Shown here one piece after another: positions 60,083 through 64,000 of a stretch of DNA of 64,000 nucleotides. The notes under the pieces were generated by a model. The model made no database searches. It was not told the origin of the DNA and was given only the letters and a program-made list of their open reading frames with translations. The stretch lies in NCBI GenBank assembly GCA_964632845.1, contig CAZWDU010000004.1, forward strand, positions 62,001 through 126,000, written 5' to 3'. Every line of letters starts with the position of its first letter. The stretch's first letter is position 1. Both the position numbers and the translations under genes were made by a program. This DNA comes from JAOZHU01 sp964632845 (GTDB lineage: Archaea > Thermoproteota > Bathyarchaeia > Bathyarchaeales > Bathycorpusculaceae).

Positions 60083-60436
60083 TTACGCGCTCCTGACCAC
60101 AGGCTGCTTTAACCCGTTCAATATGCGTTCAAGCTCCTGCTGAAGCACAGCTAAAGGCGGAGCCTTGTCCGCGACGCTGACGTTCTGGTCGCCCACGGTG
60201 AAGCTTAAGCCCACCGCGGAGCCGCCTGTTAAATAGCAAATCGCGTAGACTGCGGCTAACAGCGTGATGAACTCTTTCTCCGCTTCACTGCACGCTGTGT
60301 AGTCTATTTCTCTGCCAAGTTCCAGCTCCAGCGTTACCTCGGCGCGTTTAACCATTTTCTGAAGCTTAACGTCTGGAACATCCGCGGAGCCAACATTAAT
60401 TGTGTCTCGCACGTCGCTAAGAGATACGTTTGCCAA
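60083..60436 (-). CDS. Head-tail adaptor protein (gp6/gp15-like)
   Basis: 117 residues from TTG. VSLSDVRDTINVGSADVPDVKLQKMVKRAEVTLELELGREIDYTACSEA reads as the helical fold of phage head-tail connector adaptors, where an N-terminal DVRxxI and a helix of AxxxLxxxLG type are typical. C-terminal helix LAVLQQELERILNGL. It is the first gene of the morphogenesis run 60436-52327 in this window; portal and capsid genes are not found upstream of it within the window. Confidence 0.8.
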   Translation of the reverse strand: MANVSLSDVRDTINVGSADVPDVKLQKMVKRAEVTLELELGREIDYTACSEAEKEFITLLAAVYAICYLTGGSAVGLSFTVGDQNVSVADKAPPLAVLQQELERILNGLKQPVVRSA

Positions 60437-60573
60437 TCAGCGTCAACCTCACGCACTGAAAAGGCGAATAAGCCTGATTTAAACAATTTTCACGATAAAA
60501 ACGCCTAATTGAATCCTGTTTATCTGAAAAGGCTTTTTTAAATGGTTTTAGCCAAAACAGCTGTTCTGTGTGG
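60437..60573. other. Intergenic gap upstream of morphogenesis genes
   Basis: 137 bases between the kelch gene end and the adaptor start. AT-rich; a candidate place for the late promoter or the kelch terminator. TTTTTTAAA (60533-60541) is too weak to call. Confidence 0.3.
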
Positions 60574-62175
60574 CTATGTATATCGCGGTTTCTTTTTTGC
60601 GGGTGTCGCATCTGGTTTTTTGCGCTTGAAAACTAAATAGCTTGCTAAAACGACGATTATGACAGATGTTGTTACGGCTACAACTGTGATTACTGGGAAA
60701 GGCTCTATATTAAAGTGAATCGTTGCAGAAACACCCATGTTTCCAACTGTATCGTTGGCATAAACGGTCAAGTTATGTGCGCCATTGGTTAACCCCGCTA
60801 AAGTGATGTTCTTGCTGGTGGTCACGTTGTCTTCTCCGTCAAGACTATAAGCCAACCATGAAACTGGCTCATGTGTCGTGAAATTCAACGGAATTTCATT
60901 CGTGCCATAAACCTTGTTCTCCGGCGATAGAATCAAAATAGCTGGGCGAGTTGTGTCAACTGAGAAATAAACTGTGTTGGAAACGCCCATGTTTCCAAGA
61001 GTATCGTTGGCATAAACTACCACGCTATGGTTACCATCCGACAGCCCAGTAATCAGGGTATTTTCATCACCAGTCACGTTTGCCAAACTGTCTAAACTGT
61101 ATCCGCTCCAATCTATTGTCTTAGTCGCCGTGAAAACCAAAGAAATAGAGCTCACGTTGTACGCTCTGCTTTCAGGAGATACAACATCTATTGCGGGCGG
61201 CATAGTCCCATACGCAAGCGGCGTATACTGCTCGTTCAAGTCTAGACTTTCGCCGTCACTATTGCGGCCTCCAATCGCGTACAAAACATCACCTATAACG
61301 GCTACACCCAAATAACTACGCGAACTCGACAGTTGAGCGCCAATGCTCCAAGTATCATTTTCTGAGTTATAGACTTGATTTGAACTATTAGACGATGCGT
61401 CGCCGCCTATAACATAGATTTGTTTTGGCGCAAACACCGCCGCAGTTGCAGCTGCAGCTGCTCCAGCAACTCCAACAGGAATGGAGCGCCCATAACTCCA
61501 TGAATCGTTTTCAGCGTCATATATTTGATTTAAACTGCCAACACGAGTATTAAACGAGTTTTCTATTACGTACATTTTGCTGTCGATAACTGCAGAAGAG
61601 CAACTGTAAACAGCGGTTGGCATCGGCGTCTTCGTGGTCCACGTGTCCGTTTCTGGATCATAGACTTCAAGTACAGTGGAAGATACCAGATACAAGCCGA
61701 AAAAGTATCCGCCGACCACGTAAATTTTTCCGTTAATAACGCTTGCAGTTAACTCAGCTCTGCTACCTTTAGGTATTGGAGTTTTGGTTTCCCAAGTGTC
61801 CGTTAGGGGGTCATAAACTTCGTTCGCGGCAGTGAACCCGTTGGCTGTGACCCCGCCCATAACATATATTTTGTTTTCGTAGACAGCTATGCCGAAGCGG
61901 CTTCTTCCAGTCGGCATCGCCTTTTTCGCAGTCCAAGTGTTCGTAACGGGGTTGTACTCTTCAGTAGCATTGCTGCCGCCGTCGCCGCCAATCGCGTATA
62001 TTTTTCCATTCACCACAGCAACGCCAAGTCCGCTTCTTGCCGTGGGCATTGGCTGCTTATCTACCCAAGAATTCTCAGTTGCGCTGGCTGACTGCACTTT
62101 AACTATGCATAAGGAAAGCACGCTGAGCATAACAAGTAAGAGAGCAATACTCTTAGTTCTGTTCAAGCTACTCAT
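60574..62175 (-). CDS. Surface-anchored kelch-repeat and Ig-like protein
   Basis: 533 residues. N-terminal signal helix (SIALLLVMLSVLSLCIV), six kelch blades of the GVAVVNGKIYAIGG / VYDPLTDTW type (about 35-315), then two near-identical Ig-like repeats (about 325-410 and 415-500, each ending in HxxxVYANDTxGNMGVS), a membrane helix (ITVVAVTTSVIIVVLASYLV) and a Lys-rich tail. It is an extracellular adhesion or carbohydrate-binding protein held by a C-terminal helix. Typical of uncultured archaeal surface proteins, so possibly a host gene rather than viral. Confidence 0.88.
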   Translation of the reverse strand: MSSLNRTKSIALLLVMLSVLSLCIVKVQSASATENSWVDKQPMPTARSGLGVAVVNGKIYAIGGDGGSNATEEYNPVTNTWTAKKAMPTGRSRFGIAVYENKIYVMGGVTANGFTAANEVYDPLTDTWETKTPIPKGSRAELTASVINGKIYVVGGYFFGLYLVSSTVLEVYDPETDTWTTKTPMPTAVYSCSSAVIDSKMYVIENSFNTRVGSLNQIYDAENDSWSYGRSIPVGVAGAAAAATAAVFAPKQIYVIGGDASSNSSNQVYNSENDTWSIGAQLSSSRSYLGVAVIGDVLYAIGGRNSDGESLDLNEQYTPLAYGTMPPAIDVVSPESRAYNVSSISLVFTATKTIDWSGYSLDSLANVTGDENTLITGLSDGNHSVVVYANDTLGNMGVSNTVYFSVDTTRPAILILSPENKVYGTNEIPLNFTTHEPVSWLAYSLDGEDNVTTSKNITLAGLTNGAHNLTVYANDTVGNMGVSATIHFNIEPFPVITVVAVTTSVIIVVLASYLVFKRKKPDATPAKKKPRYT

Positions 62176-62252
62176 TGTTCACTGTATTCACTTTTACAGA
62201 CTTATAGCTTTTGGAAAATACGTACACGCCGATACCGCAAGTTGAATAAACG

Positions 62253-63146
62253 CTAGCTGTCTTGTGGCGCTTGAAAGTTAATTTTCTTCCTCACAACCAT
62301 GGCAAAAAACGTAACTAGCATAAGCAGCGGCAAGATTACCCATGCTGGAAACTCGGGGATTACGGCGTCGACAGAAAAGGAATACAGCATATCTGCAACC
62401 AAGTTTACTGCAAGGTTCAACGATTCGCCGCAGCGGTTCTTGAACACCGCGTCAGTCCAGTCGTAGTGCTGGTCCATCCAAACGCAGGTTAAATCACCGT
62501 CCAAGTCGAAAGTCGTGTCGTTGGCAAGCGTCACTGCCGCATCGTAAGCTGAAATTGCGCTTAGGCTGCCGTCGAAAACGAGGAAACTATTAAATTCGCT
62601 TGTGTAGCTGCTTGTGCGGTCTTGCACGTAGGTTTCGTAGTCGCTGTGGTGCGTTTCAGCGCCCCACGCTGTTGATGCGCCCATCACGTGCCCGAACACC
62701 GCCATGTCCGCGATGTAGTGGGTTACAGCGCCTAATCGCTTGGCTGCTTCGCTGGTGTTTCCTGCCTGGTAGAGGGCAACTGCTTCTGCATATTCGTCTC
62801 TGGCTCGGACAGCCGCCGCGTTGTCCTGCACTGAACCGTTAGCGAAAAAGTAAATGTGATGTTTAGTTGTGTCACCTATGCCGTCTGATGCTTGATTGTT
62901 ATCTGGTAGCTCAGTACCGTACAGGAAAATGGCTTTGTTGTCCAGCAGAAACTGCTTGTTCTGTTGCGGTAACCAATCCAACGCGTGTTCCGCTATCCAG
63001 TCGTGCGTGCCATAGTCTGGATGAGCAGGGTCTGCGCTGTAGCCGCCATTGCTCCAGCCTGAAACCACTACTACGCCAAAACTAACTATGATTAACGCGC
63101 TTAAGAGAATGCACGCACAAGCAGAGACTACATGCTTTTCCTGCAT
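62253..63146 (-). CDS. Zinc-dependent phospholipase C / S1-P1 nuclease-like exported protein
   Basis: 297 residues. Signal helix, then WSNGGYSADPAHPDYGTHDW at the mature N-terminus, THDWIAEHALDWL, a central VTHYIADMAVFGHVMGAST helix and THHSDYETYV: the His/Asp zinc ligands of the phospholipase C/P1 fold. The C-terminus IPEFPAWVILPLLMLVTFF followed by RKK is a PEF-type anchor. The enzyme is likely outside the cell, attached to the surface, acting on phosphodiesters; substrate unknown. It lies between two other surface genes in the same direction. Confidence 0.87.
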   Translation of the reverse strand: MQEKHVVSACACILLSALIIVSFGVVVVSGWSNGGYSADPAHPDYGTHDWIAEHALDWLPQQNKQFLLDNKAIFLYGTELPDNNQASDGIGDTTKHHIYFFANGSVQDNAAAVRARDEYAEAVALYQAGNTSEAAKRLGAVTHYIADMAVFGHVMGASTAWGAETHHSDYETYVQDRTSSYTSEFNSFLVFDGSLSAISAYDAAVTLANDTTFDLDGDLTCVWMDQHYDWTDAVFKNRCGESLNLAVNLVADMLYSFSVDAVIPEFPAWVILPLLMLVTFFAMVVRKKINFQAPQDS

Positions 63147-63192
63147 ATCACACCACAGCCGGTTATAGGCTCTGTTCAGATTTAAGAATTAC

Positions 63193-64000
63193 CTACTCGC
63201 CTGTAAGCTGCACCGCCAAATCGCCTATGAGTAGGAACAACCTGGTTTTTTTGGCGCCGACAACTCCAACTTGAACAGTTTCAACGAGCTGGATGGTTTC
63301 TGTGACCTGAAAGACTTTGTTCACGATTATGCTGTCTGCAAAGTTCACGGCGTCAGCAGTTACAATGTTTTTGCCGGTTAGAACCACATCACTCATGCCT
63401 GCAGAATCAGCAACAGAGAAAGTTTTATTCCGAAGAATTGCCTCTGTAAGTGCCGCCATGTCAGCAACCGCCAAAAATTTGTCTCTTAAAATGGCATCGG
63501 TAAGCCCAGCAAAGTCAACCAACGCGAACGCTTTACCCCGCAAAAGCGCCTCAACTAAACCAAACGAATCAGCAATTTTTAATGTTTTGTCGGTTTGCGA
63601 TGAATCAGCAACGCCAACAGAATCCGAAATGGGCAACAAAGTTTTATTTCTAACTATCGTATCGGAAAGCAGCGAAGAATCAGCCACAGCAACCAAATGC
63701 TTATCGCGGTAGGCGGCATCCGAAAGCGCAAGTGCGTCCGTCACTGTCTGCAATGTGGCTGTTGCTTCGGGTCCTATGTAGGCGTCAGCGACAACAACAC
63801 AATCGAAAAATGCAGTGCTATCTGCACTTGACCATCCGCCTGAGGCTATGCTTCCGATTGCGAAGCGGTCAACATTTTCTGTTCGCGCGTCCGTGTTTGT
63901 TGCCACAAAGTTTCCGTCTAAGTAAAAGTTATGTTCGTCAGCGTTAGCATCGTATTCCACTTCAAGGCAATACCATGTGTCAGCAGTTATTGTATGCGTG
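63193..64000 (-). CDS. LamG-like protein with tandem Asp/Ser repeats, partial
   Basis: The frame is open to the right window edge, so the N-terminus is missing; the visible part has about 269 residues. The first 65 residues end a LamG/concanavalin-like domain (TWYCLEVEYDANADEHNFYL, YLDGNFVATN). Then about nine repeats of 17-20 residues follow, with the pattern V-A-D-S-x3-S-D-x-I-x-R-N-K-T. The tail GAKKTRLFLLIGDLAVQLTG carries no anchor. Such repeats occur in viral fibres and in surface proteins. It may belong to the provirus. Confidence 0.75.
   Translation of the reverse strand, partial: THTITADTWYCLEVEYDANADEHNFYLDGNFVATNTDARTENVDRFAIGSIASGGWSSADSTAFFDCVVVADAYIGPEATATLQTVTDALALSDAAYRDKHLVAVADSSLLSDTIVRNKTLLPISDSVGVADSSQTDKTLKIADSFGLVEALLRGKAFALVDFAGLTDAILRDKFLAVADMAALTEAILRNKTFSVADSAGMSDVVLTGKNIVTADAVNFADSIIVNKVFQVTETIQLVETVQVGVVGAKKTRLFLLIGDLAVQLTGE

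Noticed and set aside
60417..60611. 64-codon minus frame between the kelch gene and the adaptor
   Set aside because: Overlaps both neighbours and lacks any domain or coupling pattern.
1..64000. CRISPR array, integrase, transposase or rRNA
   Set aside because: No regularly spaced repeats, no integrase or transposase motifs and no rRNA-like sequence were found in any frame or strand.

Overview
The window reads as archaeal chromosome, most likely an uncultured member of the Bathyarchaeia or a close relative (inference). Archaeal hallmarks are a TFB, an aEF-2, an aIF1/SUI1 factor, a tRNA splicing endonuclease subunit, an archaeal HMG-CoA synthase/thiolase pair, archaeal TATA boxes with some apparently leaderless starts, and surface proteins with a PEF-type C-terminal anchor. 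No rRNA, CRISPR array, integrase or insertion sequence was seen.

Layout. 1-3.7 kb is an accessory block, all on the minus strand: a soluble/membrane gene pair cut by the window edge, then a tight cluster of HTH and hypothetical genes, two of them small. The block lies against the 3' end of a tRNA-Gln, as expected for a tRNA-integrated element. 4-44 kb is mostly ordinary cellular sequence: GT-C glycosyltransferase, TFB, Zn-ribbon and aIF1, LigD-type phosphoesterase, OB-fold protein, Yip1 protein, a mevalonate-type pair (DUF35-HMGS fusion plus a thiolase homologue without its catalytic residues), nicotinate phosphoribosyltransferase, histidine kinase, a stand-alone WWDYG domain, an ABC exporter, P-type ATPase, aEF-2, NadA, two radical SAM proteins, Y-family polymerase, RNA m5C methyltransferase with a PUA partner, glutamine synthetase, HisS, EndA-like protein, MtnA, a PRTase-type regulator, ECF transporter subunit, flavodoxin, a frameshifted DUF4386 gene, tRNA-Arg, tRNA-Ile, MscL, two ribbon-helix-helix type proteins and a restriction-endonuclease-like protein.

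44-60.4 kb carries a tailed (caudovirus-like) provirus or its remains, nearly all on the minus strand, downstream of the tRNA-Ile 3' end. In transcription order it has a head-tail adaptor, a six-hairpin-glycosidase/head-closure fusion, a tail-completion protein, tail tube, a tail assembly chaperone with a programmed -1 frameshift, an HK97-gp10-like protein, a very short tape measure, and a long baseplate hub/fibre protein followed by a tiny RHH regulator. A mixed block follows (zinc-ribbon protein, HEAT-repeat protein, a NifU C-terminal-domain gene), and then a packaging operon: two small genes, a possible small terminase, the large terminase and a translationally coupled ABC-ATPase/GNAT acetyltransferase. 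A 28-bp palindrome lies at the head of the packaging operon. No portal, protease, capsid, integrase or replication gene is visible; they may lie beyond 64 kb or be lost.

60.5-64 kb encodes three predicted exported or surface proteins: a kelch/Ig-like protein, a phospholipase C/nuclease-like protein with a PEF anchor, and a LamG protein with short tandem repeats that runs off the window.

Most notable points: the slippery heptamer in the tail chaperone, the glycosidase-connector fusion, ABC-GNAT coupled to terminase, the catalytically degenerate thiolase beside HMGS, the EndA-like protein without its catalytic His, the isolated WWDYG domain, and a partial copy of the tRNA-Arg 3' end 1.8 kb from the tRNA.
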